Positions 1 through 9,273 of a stretch of 64,000 bases of DNA are shown here, piece after piece. Position 1 is the first letter of the stretch. Every line of letters starts with the position of its first letter. The notes beneath the pieces are model-generated. The model ran no database searches. It was not told where the DNA came from and was given only the letters and a program-made list of their open reading frames with translations. Made by a program: the position numbers and the translations under genes. Source of the DNA: Polaribacter sp. KT25b (GTDB lineage: Bacteria; Bacteroidota; Bacteroidia; Flavobacteriales; Flavobacteriaceae); NCBI RefSeq assembly GCF_900105145.1, contig NZ_LT629752.1:3477501-3541500 (forward strand). The letters run 5' to 3'.

Positions 1-2658
1 AGTTAGCAAAGCACCTGTTTCAATAGCAATATTATCAACAATTACAGCAGAATTTAAAATCGGTTTTATTGTTGTATTTGGTATTTTTACATCCATATTT
101 ATAGCTGGTAAACCGTTAGACCAATTGCCAGCGTTTGTCCAATCAGAATCTATAATTCCGGTCCAAATTGTTAACGGGTTTCCTGTAAACTTACCTGTAA
201 ACATTCCTCTTCCAAAAGTTGAGGCAAGTATTGTGTTATCTACTGTTCTTAAACTTAAAGAAGTAACAGCAACATTAGACATTCCGTTGTAAGATTGATT
301 CCAAACTGGCGAAGCATCTTTAAAATTACTGGTATTCCAAACCCCTAATTCAGTTCCAACAATAACCTCATCATTATTTAAAGGATTCATTAAAATACTT
401 CTTACATTTATATCAGGAAAATCACCTTCTTTATTCATCCAATTTACGCCACCATCATCTGTAAACCAAATACTTTCCACGCCAAAATTGTAAAAAGTAA
501 CCATAATTTCATTTTCAGATACGCCAAACTCAATAGAAGAAATACTACCTAAAAAAGAACCTGAAGAAATATCCGTAATTGTTTGTGTTGCTGTATTTGC
601 ATTTTCAATTTTAACTAATTTCCCTGTTCTTGTTCCTGCAAAAACACTTGAAGAAGTAGTTGTAAATGGCGATACTTTTAGTGCGGTAATATTATTTAAA
701 AGTGCATTTGTAATATTTGTTCTAATAGGTGTATTTGTTGTAATATCAGAAAAACGAGATAGATGATCTGCACCATTTGAGTAAAGAATATCTAAGTTTT
801 CATCTAGTGCCATTGCGTTTAAAAAACTAGATGAACTTTCACTTGATGAAATAACAAATTCATTACCAATGTATGGCAAATTAAACCTACTAATTTTATT
901 ATATGAATTAGTTACTATTAAATACGAGTTATCTTTATCAACGAAACATCTTGCACCATCACCACCTGAGATTTTTATTGATGAATTTATACCTTCGGAT
1001 GGATTATTAAAAAATTGTGTTCCATTATCTTGAGAGCCACCAAGAATATATTCTGAATCTATACTTTGACCAATTGCACTGCTATAAAATTGTACAATAT
1101 TATAATCTTTATTTCTAGATTTTATTGCAGTTGTACTTGAATTCGCAGTTGATAATGACGAAGTATAAAAAACACCTCCGTCGTTTCCAAAAATTGCAAC
1201 ATTAGCATCCGAAGGATAAAAAGCCATTGCATGTTGATCTGCATGAACATACGAAACATTTAATGCAGCCAAGTTATTATTCTCAGACCATTTAGATATT
1301 TGATCCCAAGAAGTTCCACTATTTGTTGTTCTAAATAAATCAATTCCACCAACATAAGCAATATCATCATCTGTTGGATCTATTTCTAACATTAAATTAT
1401 AATAAGCTTGACCTCTAGCAAAATCATTTGCAGGAATATCTGTATCTGCATCATTAGGCAACGTTAATAAAGTTGGTAAAGTACCAAATGCATCATCTGT
1501 TTTTAAAAGAGATACAAACGGAGCTATTAAGTTGTTATCTTCATCATATGTTCTTACTCGTGCTAAAACGTACAAAGCGTTTGCATTTTTTTTAGAAACT
1601 GATATTTCTGTTCGTCTTGCATTTGCAATTGTATGTTTTAAAGTAAATGTATTACCATCAGAACTATTATATACTCTTCCGCCACCTTTACCATAAAGAT
1701 TACTTACTGTTCCTAACCAAAGTTTATTATCTAAACTTATTTCAAAATCATTACCTGCTACACTATTTCCATCAACATCTAAACTAATTTTAGACCAATT
1801 TTCGCCTTCATCAGAAGATTTATAAAGCCCATATTCGTTAAGACCAACATATGTATTAATAGGATTTGTTGTATAAAAAGTTGCACCAATACTTGCAAAA
1901 ACTTCAGAATCGTTTGTGGTTAAACTATCGCCATCGGCATCTCTAACAATTATATCTGTTATATAATAAGTACCAGGAACGTAACCAGAAGAAGTTGTTC
2001 CTCTAACTTTGTAAATATTTGTCCATGTTGCTCCTCCATCGATAGATTTCCAAATTCCGTTTCCTAAAGCTTGTTGCGGAACGTATAATTCACCAGTTCC
2101 TATATACATTATTTGAGAGTTATTAGGATCTACTGCCATACAAGTTACAGACAGATTCTCATCAATACCTACGCTAATCCACGAAGAGTTTTCATCTGTA
2201 ATATCATTATTTACCCAAAGACCACCACTTACACCGCCAGCAAAAACTCTTTTATTATTTACATCATTTGGGTCAAAAAGTAGCATTCGTGTTCTTCCGC
2301 CAACATTATTTGGGCCACGCTCTTGCCATTGATTGTTTATTGCGTCTCCTGGAGCTCTTTGTTCATATGCTCTTTTTAATTTTAATTCTTGTTGAAGATT
2401 ATAAATATTTTCTGGATGCGTTTTACCTGTGTATGGATTTATTTCTAACAAATATTTTTCCTCAAAATACTTATTTGGCGGAATTCCGAAAGCAACTCTT
2501 TCTTCTTTTGTAAAATTTAAAGCATTATTAAAGGGATGATTTTTTATAAGTTTGGCATAACTTTCTTGTACTTTTTCTATTTTATTTTTCTTTCCAAAAG
2601 ATTTATAAAACAAAAAGCCACAAAAAAGAAAAACTATTAAAAACAATTTCTTTTTCAT
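1..2658 (-). CDS. Secreted BNR/Asp-box beta-propeller protein, 3' end outside window
   Basis: The reading frame opens at the ATG at 2658 and stays open for 886 codons to the left edge, so the C-terminus is missing. It begins with a short basic stretch and a hydrophobic segment (about residues 4-17), fitting export. The body has repeated Asp-box-like motifs of the S-x-D-x-G-x-x-W kind, near residues 203 (SIDGGATW), 280 (SSDEGENW), 448 (TTNSGTSW) and 737 (TDDGGVNW). Such repeats build sialidase/Vps10-type propellers. In Flavobacteriia these proteins usually end in a type IX secretion sorting domain; that would lie outside the window and is inferred. No glycosidase active site was recognised, so a hydrolase function should not be assumed. 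It has no visible operon partner. Confidence 0.85.
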   Translation of the reverse strand, partial: MKKKLFLIVFLFCGFLFYKSFGKKNKIEKVQESYAKLIKNHPFNNALNFTKEERVAFGIPPNKYFEEKYLLEINPYTGKTHPENIYNLQQELKLKRAYEQRAPGDAINNQWQERGPNNVGGRTRMLLFDPNDVNNKRVFAGGVSGGLWVNNDITDENSSWISVGIDENLSVTCMAVDPNNSQIMYIGTGELYVPQQALGNGIWKSIDGGATWTNIYKVRGTTSSGYVPGTYYITDIIVRDADGDSLTTNDSEVFASIGATFYTTNPINTYVGLNEYGLYKSSDEGENWSKISLDVDGNSVAGNDFEISLDNKLWLGTVSNLYGKGGGRVYNSSDGNTFTLKHTIANARRTEISVSKKNANALYVLARVRTYDEDNNLIAPFVSLLKTDDAFGTLPTLLTLPNDADTDIPANDFARGQAYYNLMLEIDPTDDDIAYVGGIDLFRTTNSGTSWDQISKWSENNNLAALNVSYVHADQHAMAFYPSDANVAIFGNDGGVFYTSSLSTANSSTTAIKSRNKDYNIVQFYSSAIGQSIDSEYILGGSQDNGTQFFNNPSEGINSSIKISGGDGARCFVDKDNSYLIVTNSYNKISRFNLPYIGNEFVISSSESSSSFLNAMALDENLDILYSNGADHLSRFSDITTNTPIRTNITNALLNNITALKVSPFTTTSSSVFAGTRTGKLVKIENANTATQTITDISSGSFLGSISSIEFGVSENEIMVTFYNFGVESIWFTDDGGVNWMNKEGDFPDINVRSILMNPLNNDEVIVGTELGVWNTSNFKDASPVWNQSYNGMSNVAVTSLSLRTVDNTILASTFGRGMFTGKFTGNPLTIWTGIIDSDWTNAGNWSNGLPAINMDVKIPNTTIKPILNSAVIVDNIAIETGALLT

Positions 2659-2719
2659 ATTTACAAAAATATGATAATATTCTTATTTAAAAGTAGATAA
2701 GGTTAATTTACAAATAGAA

Positions 2720-2758
2720 AATCCAATTTTTAACACGATTAGTATTAAAAATTGGATT
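2720..2758 (-). terminator. Hairpin terminator after the ileS-dksA-like unit
   Basis: A perfect 14-bp inverted repeat (arms 2720-2733 and 2745-2758, loop 11) follows the DksA-like stop codon on the minus strand and is followed by a T-rich stretch. It separates the ileS unit from the propeller gene. Confidence 0.6.
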
Positions 2759-2781
2759 AAAATTATACTATTATAAACTAG

Positions 2782-3159
2782 TTATTGAGCTCTTTTTGCT
2801 TCAATACTTAAAGTAGCATGAGGCACTAATTTTAAACGCTCTTTTTGTATTAATTTACCAGTAACTCTACAAATACCATAAGTACCATTTTCTATGCGCA
2901 TTAAGGCATTTTTTAAGTCTCTAATAAACTTTTCTTGTCTAATTGCTAATTGCACGTTTGCTTCTTTGTTCATTACTTCAGAACCTTCATCAAAAGATTT
3001 AAATGATGGCGATGTATCATCTGTACCATTATCTGCATTATTTTTATATGCACCTTCTAACATTTCTAAATCTTCTTGAGCTCTTGTAATTTTCTTGTTA
3101 ATAATTTCTTTAAATTCTAACAAGTCTTCTTCTGAATATTTTACCTTAACACCTGACAT
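2782..3159 (-). CDS. TraR/DksA-family protein with degenerate zinc finger
   Basis: This 125-residue protein resembles the TraR/DksA family: a charged helical N-terminal half (about 8-85) and a C-terminal segment GTYGICRVTGKLIQ followed by the characteristic PHATLSIEAK tail. Classical DksA has a four-cysteine zinc finger; only one cysteine (in GICRVTG) is present. DksA proteins enter the RNA polymerase secondary channel and act with ppGpp; whether this version does so is inference. It starts 3 bases after ileS stops and is almost certainly co-transcribed with it, an arrangement common in Flavobacteriia. A perfect hairpin follows the stop. Confidence 0.85.
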   Translation of the reverse strand: MSGVKVKYSEEDLLEFKEIINKKITRAQEDLEMLEGAYKNNADNGTDDTSPSFKSFDEGSEVMNKEANVQLAIRQEKFIRDLKNALMRIENGTYGICRVTGKLIQKERLKLVPHATLSIEAKRAQ

Positions 3160-3162
3160 TTC

Positions 3163-6100
3163 CTAAGCTTTTTCAATTAATATTTTACTTATTATGGTAT
3201 CAAATTCAATCTCTGTACCATCTTCTAACTCATCAACAAAAACCAGTTCAGTGGTTAATGTTTCACTCATAATGTATTCTTTATTATCAGCAATAGATTG
3301 TTGTAAGTTTTGATTGTTTAAAACCGTTAATTTAATTCTATCTGTTACTTCTAAACCAGAATCTTTACGTGCATTCTGTATTCTGTTTACCAACTCTCTT
3401 GCAACACCTTCTTTACGTAATTCTTCTGTAATGGTAACATCTAAAGCAACTGTTAACGCGCCTTCATTTGCAACTAACCAACCTTCTATATCTTTTGATG
3501 ATATTTCTACATCTGAAGCGTCCAAAATAATATTTTTTCCATTAATTTCTATAGAAATGTTTTTATCTTTTTCTATTTTGTTAATATCTTCTTGAGTAAA
3601 TTTTTGCACTTCTGATGCAATAAAACGCATATCTTTTCCAAATTTTGGACCTAAAGCTTTAAAATTAGGCTTAATTTGTTTGATTAAAATATCTGAAGCA
3701 TCATCTAAAATTTGAATTTCTTTAATATTAACTTCGTGTTTAATAAGATTTTCTACCGCTAAAATTTCTTCCTTTTGCTGAGGATTATCTACAGGAATCA
3801 TAATTTTTTGCAATGGCTGACGCACTTTTATTTTTTCTTTTGCTCTTAATGATAAAACTAAAGATGATATAATTTGTGCATTTTCCATTTTACGCTCTAA
3901 GCTTTTATTAACAAAACTAGCATCGTAAACAGGAAAATTAGATAAATGAATACTTTCTGATGTTTCTTTACCCGTTACAGAATTTAAATCTTGATACAAT
4001 CTGTCCATAAAAAATGGCGCAATTGGCGAACTTAATTTCGCAATTGTAATCATACATGTATACAAAGTTTGATACGCAGAAATTTTATCTGTTTGATAAT
4101 CTCCTTTCCAAAAACGTCTTCTACTTAAACGCACATACCAGTTACTTAAATAATCTTGTGTAAAATCTGATATTGCTCTTGCAGCTCTCGTTGGCTCGTA
4201 TTCTTCATAGAATTTATCAACTTTATTGATTAAAGTATTTAATTCTGATAAAATCCATCTGTCTATTTCTGGTCTTTCTTCTAAAGGAATATCTGCTTCT
4301 TTATAAGAAAACCCATCAAGATTTGAATATAAAGTAAAGAACGAATAGGTGTTATATAAAGTTCCGAAAAACTTACGTTTTACTTCTTCAATTCCTTCTA
4401 AATCGAATTTTAAATTATCCCAAGGATTTGCGTTAGAAATCATGTACCAACGTGTTGCATCTGCTCCATATGTTGATAATGTTGTAAACGGATCTGTAGC
4501 ATTTCCTAAACGCTTAGACATTTTATGTCCGTTTTTATCTAAAACTAAACCGTTAGAAACTACATTTTTGTAAGCAACAGAATCAAAAACCATTGTTGCA
4601 ATTGCATGTAACGTATAAAACCAACCACGTGTTTGGTCTACTCCTTCTGCAATAAAATCTGCAGGAAAAGATTCGTTTCCATCAATTTTTTGTTTATTTT
4701 CAAACGGATAATGCCATTGTGCATAAGGCATAGAACCAGAATCGAACCAAACATCAATTAAATCACTTTCGCGTTTCATTGGTTGTCCAGATGCTGAAAC
4801 TAATACAATTTCATCAACAATATTTTTATGTAAATCTAATTTTGCATAGTTTTCTTCTGAGTTGTTATCAACTTCAAAATCTGCAAAAATATCTTCTGCT
4901 AAAACTCCAGCCTCAACAGCTTTTGCCATTTCTTGCTTTAATTCTTTAACAGAACCAATGCAAATTTCTTCTTTACCATCTTCTGATCTCCAGATTGGCA
5001 ATGGAATTCCCCAATAACGAGAACGAGATAAATTCCAGTCGTTTGCATTTGCTAACCAGTTACCAAAACGTCCAGTTCCTGTAGATTCTGGTTTCCAGTT
5101 AATGGTTTTGTTTAACTCGTGCATTCTATCTTTAACATCAGTTACTTTAATAAACCAAGAATCTAATGGATAATATAAAATTGGTTTATCTGTACGCCAA
5201 CAATTTGGGTAACTGTGTTTGTATTTTTCAACCTTAAAAGCCTTGTTTTCTGTTTTAAGTTTAATAGCCAATTCAACATCAATAGATCTTTCTGGGGCTT
5301 CACCATCTGCGTAATATTCGTTCTTTACATATTTACCCGCAAACTCGCCCATTTCTGGTCTAAATTTACCCTGTAAATCTACTAAAGGAACTAAATTATC
5401 ATTTTTATCTTTTACCAACATTGGTGGAATTTCTGGTGTTGCTTGTTTAGCAACCATAGCATCATCTGCTCCAAAAGTTGGCGCTGTATGTACAATTCCT
5501 GTTCCATCATCTATAGTAACAAAATCTCCAGCAATTATTCTAAAAGCATCCTGAGGATTGTCATTTGGTAAACAGTAATCTAATAATTGCTCGTATTTAA
5601 TACCAACTAAATCTTTACCAATAAATTCTTTAATTACGTGATAAGGAATTTTTTTATCACCAGCATTGTAAGTACTTAATTCTTCTGAAGTTTCAACTTG
5701 TACATTGTTTTTACCTGCAAATTGCTTACTAACTAAATTTTTAGCTAAAACAACTTTAATTGGCTCAAATGTATATTGATTAAAAGTTTCTACTAAAACA
5801 TATTCAATTTTTGGCCCTACAGTTAATGCTGTATTACTTGGCAAAGTCCAAGGAGTTGTTGTCCAAGCTATAAAATAAACAGTTCCTTCATTTTGTAAAA
5901 AATCTGGAAGTGTATTTTCTATCGCTTTAAATTGTGCAACAACAGTTGTATCTGTTACATCTTGGTAAGTTCCTGGTTGATTTAACTCGTGAGAACTTAA
6001 ACCTGTACCCGCTTTTGGCGAATAAGGCTGAATTGTATACCCTTTGTAAATTAATTCTTTGTTGTAAATCTGTTTTAATAACCACCAAACAGACTCCATA

Positions 6101-6570
6101 TATTTTGGTTCGTAGGTAATGTATGGATCTTCCATATCTACCCAGTATCCCATTTTATTGGTTAAATCGTTCCAAATATCAGTATAACGCATTACTGCTT
6201 TTCTACAAGCTGCGTTATAATCTTCTACAGAAATTTTATTACCAATATCTTCTTTAGTAATTCCTAATTCTTTTTCAACACCCAATTCTATTGGCAAACC
6301 ATGCGTATCCCAACCCGCTTTACGCTTTACTTGGTAACCTTTCATGGTTTTATATCGTGGAAAAATATCTTTAATTGCTCTTGCTAAAACGTGGTGAACT
6401 CCTGGAAGTCCGTTTGCAGAAGGAGGCCCTTCAAAAAACACAAAAGGTTTTGCATTTTCTCTAGAAGTTACACTCTTTTCGAATATGTTATTTTCTTGCC
6501 AATAGTTTAGAATTTCTTCTGCTACTTTTGGTAAGTCAAGCCCTTTATACTCAGGAAATTTCGCTTTCAT
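3163..6570 (-). CDS. ileS: Isoleucyl-tRNA synthetase, type 2 (IleRS2)
   Basis: A class I aminoacyl-tRNA synthetase of 1135 residues that charges tRNA-Ile. Length and sequence fit the eukaryote-like IleRS2 type rather than the ~930-residue type 1. The ATP-binding HIGH signature appears as GVHH at residues 57-60, preceded by PPSANGLP, and KMSKR lies at 683-687. The long insertion between them is the CP1 editing domain (WTTTPWTLPSN is visible); the C-terminal third is the anticodon-binding region. In GVHH the first and third positions of HIGH are swapped, a pattern reported for some IleRS2 enzymes with extreme mupirocin tolerance. It is the first gene of an ileS-dksA-like operon. Confidence 0.97.
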   Translation of the reverse strand: MKAKFPEYKGLDLPKVAEEILNYWQENNIFEKSVTSRENAKPFVFFEGPPSANGLPGVHHVLARAIKDIFPRYKTMKGYQVKRKAGWDTHGLPIELGVEKELGITKEDIGNKISVEDYNAACRKAVMRYTDIWNDLTNKMGYWVDMEDPYITYEPKYMESVWWLLKQIYNKELIYKGYTIQPYSPKAGTGLSSHELNQPGTYQDVTDTTVVAQFKAIENTLPDFLQNEGTVYFIAWTTTPWTLPSNTALTVGPKIEYVLVETFNQYTFEPIKVVLAKNLVSKQFAGKNNVQVETSEELSTYNAGDKKIPYHVIKEFIGKDLVGIKYEQLLDYCLPNDNPQDAFRIIAGDFVTIDDGTGIVHTAPTFGADDAMVAKQATPEIPPMLVKDKNDNLVPLVDLQGKFRPEMGEFAGKYVKNEYYADGEAPERSIDVELAIKLKTENKAFKVEKYKHSYPNCWRTDKPILYYPLDSWFIKVTDVKDRMHELNKTINWKPESTGTGRFGNWLANANDWNLSRSRYWGIPLPIWRSEDGKEEICIGSVKELKQEMAKAVEAGVLAEDIFADFEVDNNSEENYAKLDLHKNIVDEIVLVSASGQPMKRESDLIDVWFDSGSMPYAQWHYPFENKQKIDGNESFPADFIAEGVDQTRGWFYTLHAIATMVFDSVAYKNVVSNGLVLDKNGHKMSKRLGNATDPFTTLSTYGADATRWYMISNANPWDNLKFDLEGIEEVKRKFFGTLYNTYSFFTLYSNLDGFSYKEADIPLEERPEIDRWILSELNTLINKVDKFYEEYEPTRAARAISDFTQDYLSNWYVRLSRRRFWKGDYQTDKISAYQTLYTCMITIAKLSSPIAPFFMDRLYQDLNSVTGKETSESIHLSNFPVYDASFVNKSLERKMENAQIISSLVLSLRAKEKIKVRQPLQKIMIPVDNPQQKEEILAVENLIKHEVNIKEIQILDDASDILIKQIKPNFKALGPKFGKDMRFIASEVQKFTQEDINKIEKDKNISIEINGKNIILDASDVEISSKDIEGWLVANEGALTVALDVTITEELRKEGVARELVNRIQNARKDSGLEVTDRIKLTVLNNQNLQQSIADNKEYIMSETLTTELVFVDELEDGTEIEFDTIISKILIEKA

Positions 6571-6630
6571 TTTCTGTCTTTTCTAATAAGAATGCGAAAA
6601 TACAGATTTTCTTGGAAATTTATACAGTTG

Positions 6631-6684
6631 AAAGTAGCAAAGTTTCAAAGTACAAGTGATTAAACTTTGTAACTCTGCTACTTT
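6631..6684. repeat. Imperfect inverted repeat between ileS and the J-domain gene
   Basis: AAAGTAG plus CAAAGTTT (6631-6645) can pair with AAACTTTG (6662-6669) and TGCTACTTT (6676-6684). Related CAAAGTTACAAAGTTT units lie at 7488-7503 upstream of the same gene. The structure could terminate the minus-strand transcript of the J-domain gene. Confidence 0.4.
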
Positions 6685-6702
6685 AAAACTTTGTGATTAT
6701 TT

Positions 6703-7467
6703 TTAAAGTCCTCTTTCATTTTTTATTTTCTCATAAGCAGCTTGTATGCTTTGAAACTTTTCGTTTGCGCCTTTTAAATGCTCTTCTCCCAAACCTTGTA
6801 ATTTATCTGGATGATATTTTTTTACCATTTTTCTGTACGCAGTTTTTACCTCATCATCTGTGGCTTCTTTTGATATCTCTAAAATTTTATATGAAGCATT
6901 AGATTCATCATAAAACATGGCTTTAATAGAATCAAAATCATTTTGATTGATGTATAAATATCCAGCAATTTTTCTGATTTCTTCTATTTCTGATTGAATT
7001 ACAAAACCATCTGCTTTAGCGATACCAAATAAAAAGTGTAATAATTGTAAACGTGAAGAATGTGACATGTGTGCTCTAATTTGCATACAAACTTGACGTG
7101 CAGAAACTTCTTTTTTAATAATTCCTTTAAAAAGTTTAAAAGCGCTATTTGCTCTTTCTTTGCCATACATACTAACAAATTGGTTGCGAACAAAGTCTAA
7201 TTCTCTTTTATCTACTTTTCCATCAGATTTTATTACAATGGATGCTAATACTAAAAGACTCATCTCAAAATCTCCAGATTCTGTATCTACAGAACCTCTT
7301 CTTTGTCCAGATTGGTTAGCTCTATCGTAATCTATTTGTTCTTGTTTTAAATCTTTTTCAGAAAAACCATCTACAAAGCTACCAAGTGCAAAACCAATTG
7401 CGGCTCCTATTGGCCCTCCTAATGAAAAACCTAAACCCGCTCCTAACCATTTTGTAAAACTACCCAT
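6703..7467 (-). CDS. TerB/DnaJ-domain protein (DjlA-like co-chaperone)
   Basis: The 254-residue protein has a glycine-rich hydrophobic N-terminal segment (about 8-33, likely membrane-associated), a TerB/DjlA-like helical domain (about 65-185) and a C-terminal J domain (about 192-254) with the HPD tripeptide at 219-221. The same order is known from DjlA, a membrane-tethered J protein that stimulates DnaK ATPase activity. No dnaK or grpE lies nearby, so it probably serves the general DnaK pool. A TAACTTTG -7 element on the minus strand (7488-7495) just upstream suggests its own promoter. Confidence 0.88.
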   Translation of the reverse strand: MGSFTKWLGAGLGFSLGGPIGAAIGFALGSFVDGFSEKDLKQEQIDYDRANQSGQRRGSVDTESGDFEMSLLVLASIVIKSDGKVDKRELDFVRNQFVSMYGKERANSAFKLFKGIIKKEVSARQVCMQIRAHMSHSSRLQLLHFLFGIAKADGFVIQSEIEEIRKIAGYLYINQNDFDSIKAMFYDESNASYKILEISKEATDDEVKTAYRKMVKKYHPDKLQGLGEEHLKGANEKFQSIQAAYEKIKNERGL

Positions 7468-7570
7468 TTTTTATTTTTTTAAAGCAGCAAAGTTACAAAG
7501 TTTAAAATAGATTGTTTGTCACTTAGATTGTTGGATTTTTCGAAATTTATAAAATAGTTAGACCGAATTT

Positions 7571-7704
7571 GCATGAAGGATTGAAGCAATTGTTTGAGCT
7601 CTTTTTTATTTTTCATAAAAAAAGCGAGTGCGGAAAGCCTGACGATTTTTACCTAAAAGTAAAAGTATAACGATACTTTTAGGTAAAAATGGGCATGCCC
7701 AAAA
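7571..7704. repeat. Structured intergenic repeat, copy A
   Basis: The 341-bp gap between the J-domain gene and the bacilliredoxin gene holds this element. It shares the core TTTGAGCTCTTTTTTA and a following AAAAAAGCGAGTGCG block with copies at 35664 and 37863. It also contains a perfect 17-bp hairpin (7645-7661 with 7674-7690). GCATG at the left end and CATGC near the right end form short inverted ends. Confidence 0.6.
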
Positions 7705-7758
7705 TAAAAAGAATCAATTTTATTGATATTTCTATTGAAACTACCATTTTTAAGTTTG

Positions 7759-7789
7759 TTGAATTTTGATAAACAAATACCTATCTTTG
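7759..7789 (+). promoter_or_regulatory. Promoter of the bacilliredoxin gene
   Basis: TTG at 7759-7761, 20-bp spacer and TATCTTTG at 7782-7789 match the Bacteroidota housekeeping promoter (-33 TTTG, -7 TAnnTTTG). The start codon lies 20 bp downstream. Confidence 0.7.
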
Positions 7790-7808
7790 CATTTTAAATT
7801 TAGAAAAT

Positions 7809-8219
7809 ATGTATCCAGAAGAATTAGTAAAACCAATGCGTGATGAGTTAATTAACGCAGGTTTTGAAGCATTATATACAAGTGAAGACGTTGAGAACGC
7901 GATGTCTAAAGAAGGAACAACTTTAGTGGTAGTAAACTCGGTTTGTGGTTGTGCAGCTGGTACAGCTAGACCAGGAGCGGTAGCTTCTTTAGGTGCAGAA
8001 AAAACGCCTACAAACTTAACAACTGTTTTTGCTGGTGTAGAAAAAGAATCTACACAAAAAGCAAGAGAATTTATGATTCCGTTTCCTCCATCTTCTCCTG
8101 CAATTGCATTGTTTAAAGATGGTAATTTAGTACATATGTTAGAGCGTCATCATATTGAAGGTCGTTCTGCACAAATGATTGCACAAAATTTAGCACAAGC
8201 TTACGAAGAGTTTTGTTAG
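7809..8219 (+). CDS. BrxA/BrxB-family bacilliredoxin
   Basis: A 136-residue protein of the YphP/YqiW (DUF1094) family. The active-site motif is C46-G47-C48 within NSVCGCAAGTARPG, the form typical of BrxA/BrxB; the C-terminal ERHHIEGR segment is also conserved in the family. In Bacillus these proteins remove bacillithiol from protein thiols. Whether this organism makes bacillithiol cannot be told here, so the role is given as thiol-disulfide exchange. It has its own promoter and a strong terminator, so it is monocistronic. Confidence 0.93.
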   Translation: MYPEELVKPMRDELINAGFEALYTSEDVENAMSKEGTTLVVVNSVCGCAAGTARPGAVASLGAEKTPTNLTTVFAGVEKESTQKAREFMIPFPPSSPAIALFKDGNLVHMLERHHIEGRSAQMIAQNLAQAYEEFC

Positions 8220-8262
8220 TATAAATAAAGTAACAAGACTTTTTTGATTCAAGAATCAATAC

Positions 8263-8297
8263 AAAAATCCACGTTTATTTACGTGGATTTTTTATTT
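8263..8297 (+). terminator. Rho-independent terminator after the bacilliredoxin gene
   Basis: A perfect 12-bp stem (8263-8274 with 8281-8292), 6-nt loop and following T-run form a textbook intrinsic terminator 43 bp after the stop codon. Confidence 0.85.
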
Positions 8298-8316
8298 TTA
8301 TCCAAAATTTAAAATT

Positions 8317-8556
8317 ATGGCTTCCATATTATCTACTTACACAATAGAAGAGTTAAAAAAGAAATTAAAGAAACAAAAAACTATGTTGATTATTCAAAGT
8401 GTAGTACTCTTTTTGATGATTGTTTTTGCGGTATTTTCAACTATAGAAAACGGGCTTTCTTTTCAAACATTTTTACCTTTATTTTTTGCACCAATGTTAT
8501 TTGTTATGCTTTTTGAAATAAAAAATATTAAAAAAGAACTTATTTTAAGAAAATAA
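8317..8556 (+). CDS. Small two-helix membrane protein of unknown function
   Basis: This 79-residue protein has a charged, lysine-rich N-terminus (TIEELKKKLKKQK), two hydrophobic segments (about 22-43 and 49-66) and a basic C-terminus. I do not recognise the family. The stop codon is followed after one base by the ATG of the HD-domain gene, so the two are transcribed together and probably translationally coupled. Confidence 0.7.
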   Translation: MASILSTYTIEELKKKLKKQKTMLIIQSVVLFLMIVFAVFSTIENGLSFQTFLPLFFAPMLFVMLFEIKNIKKELILRK

Positions 8557-8557
8557 A

Positions 8558-9217
8558 ATGAATCAAGAAAAAATAATACAAAATACTATTAAGTTTGTTA
8601 AAACCGAATTAAAATATGCAGAAGGTGGACACGATTGGTTTCATATTGAGCGTGTTTTTAAAAATGCTATTTTAATCTCTAAGGATGAAAAAGCAGATAT
8701 TTTTATTGTTTCTTTAGGTGCTTTATTGCACGATATTGCAGATCCAAAATTTTATGATGGCGATGAAACTATTGGACCTAAAATGGCTGCTGATTTTCTG
8801 AAAAACCAAAAAGTAGACGCCAAAATAATTACACATGTTATTAACATTATAAAATATATTTCTTTTAAAAACTCTTTAGAAACTAATAGAGAAAAATTTA
8901 ACTCTAAAGAATTAGAAGTTGTGCAAGATGCAGATAGATTAGATGCTATTGGCGCAATTGGTATTGCACGTTGTTTTAATTATGGTGGATTTAAAAATAG
9001 AGCGCTTTACAATCCTGATATTTTACCAAATTTAAACATGACCAAAGAGGAATATAAAAAAACAGATTCGCCAACAATTAATCATTTTTATGAAAAACTA
9101 TTGCTTTTAAAGGATAAAATGAATACAGCTACTGGAAAAAAAATTGCAACAGAAAGACACCAATTTATGGAAACTTTTCTATCACAATTTTATAATGAAT
9201 GGAATGGCAAACTATAA
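8558..9217 (+). CDS. HD-domain phosphohydrolase (YedJ/YpgQ-like)
   Basis: The 219-residue protein has the metal-binding pattern of HD hydrolases: H25-D26-x-x-H29, H58-D59 in LLHDIAD, and a later aspartate in VVQDADRLDAIG. The arrangement resembles YedJ/YpgQ, metal-dependent hydrolases of nucleotides or phosphate esters. The natural substrate is not known from sequence. It follows the small membrane protein gene with a one-base gap. Confidence 0.85.
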   Translation: MNQEKIIQNTIKFVKTELKYAEGGHDWFHIERVFKNAILISKDEKADIFIVSLGALLHDIADPKFYDGDETIGPKMAADFLKNQKVDAKIITHVINIIKYISFKNSLETNREKFNSKELEVVQDADRLDAIGAIGIARCFNYGGFKNRALYNPDILPNLNMTKEEYKKTDSPTINHFYEKLLLLKDKMNTATGKKIATERHQFMETFLSQFYNEWNGKL

Positions 9218-9273
9218 TCTTTTTTTGATGTGCCTTTATCAGAAAAATATAAAATTAAATATTTAAAATAAAT

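Noticed and set aside
2894..3079. Antisense ORFs such as this one and others inside ileS, the TonB receptor and pgi
   Set aside because: They lie fully within strong genes on the other strand, have no promoter and no recognisable product.
7645..7690. 17-bp hairpin as terminator of a neighbouring gene
   Set aside because: The flanking genes diverge from this region, so neither ends here; it is better seen as part of repeat copy A.
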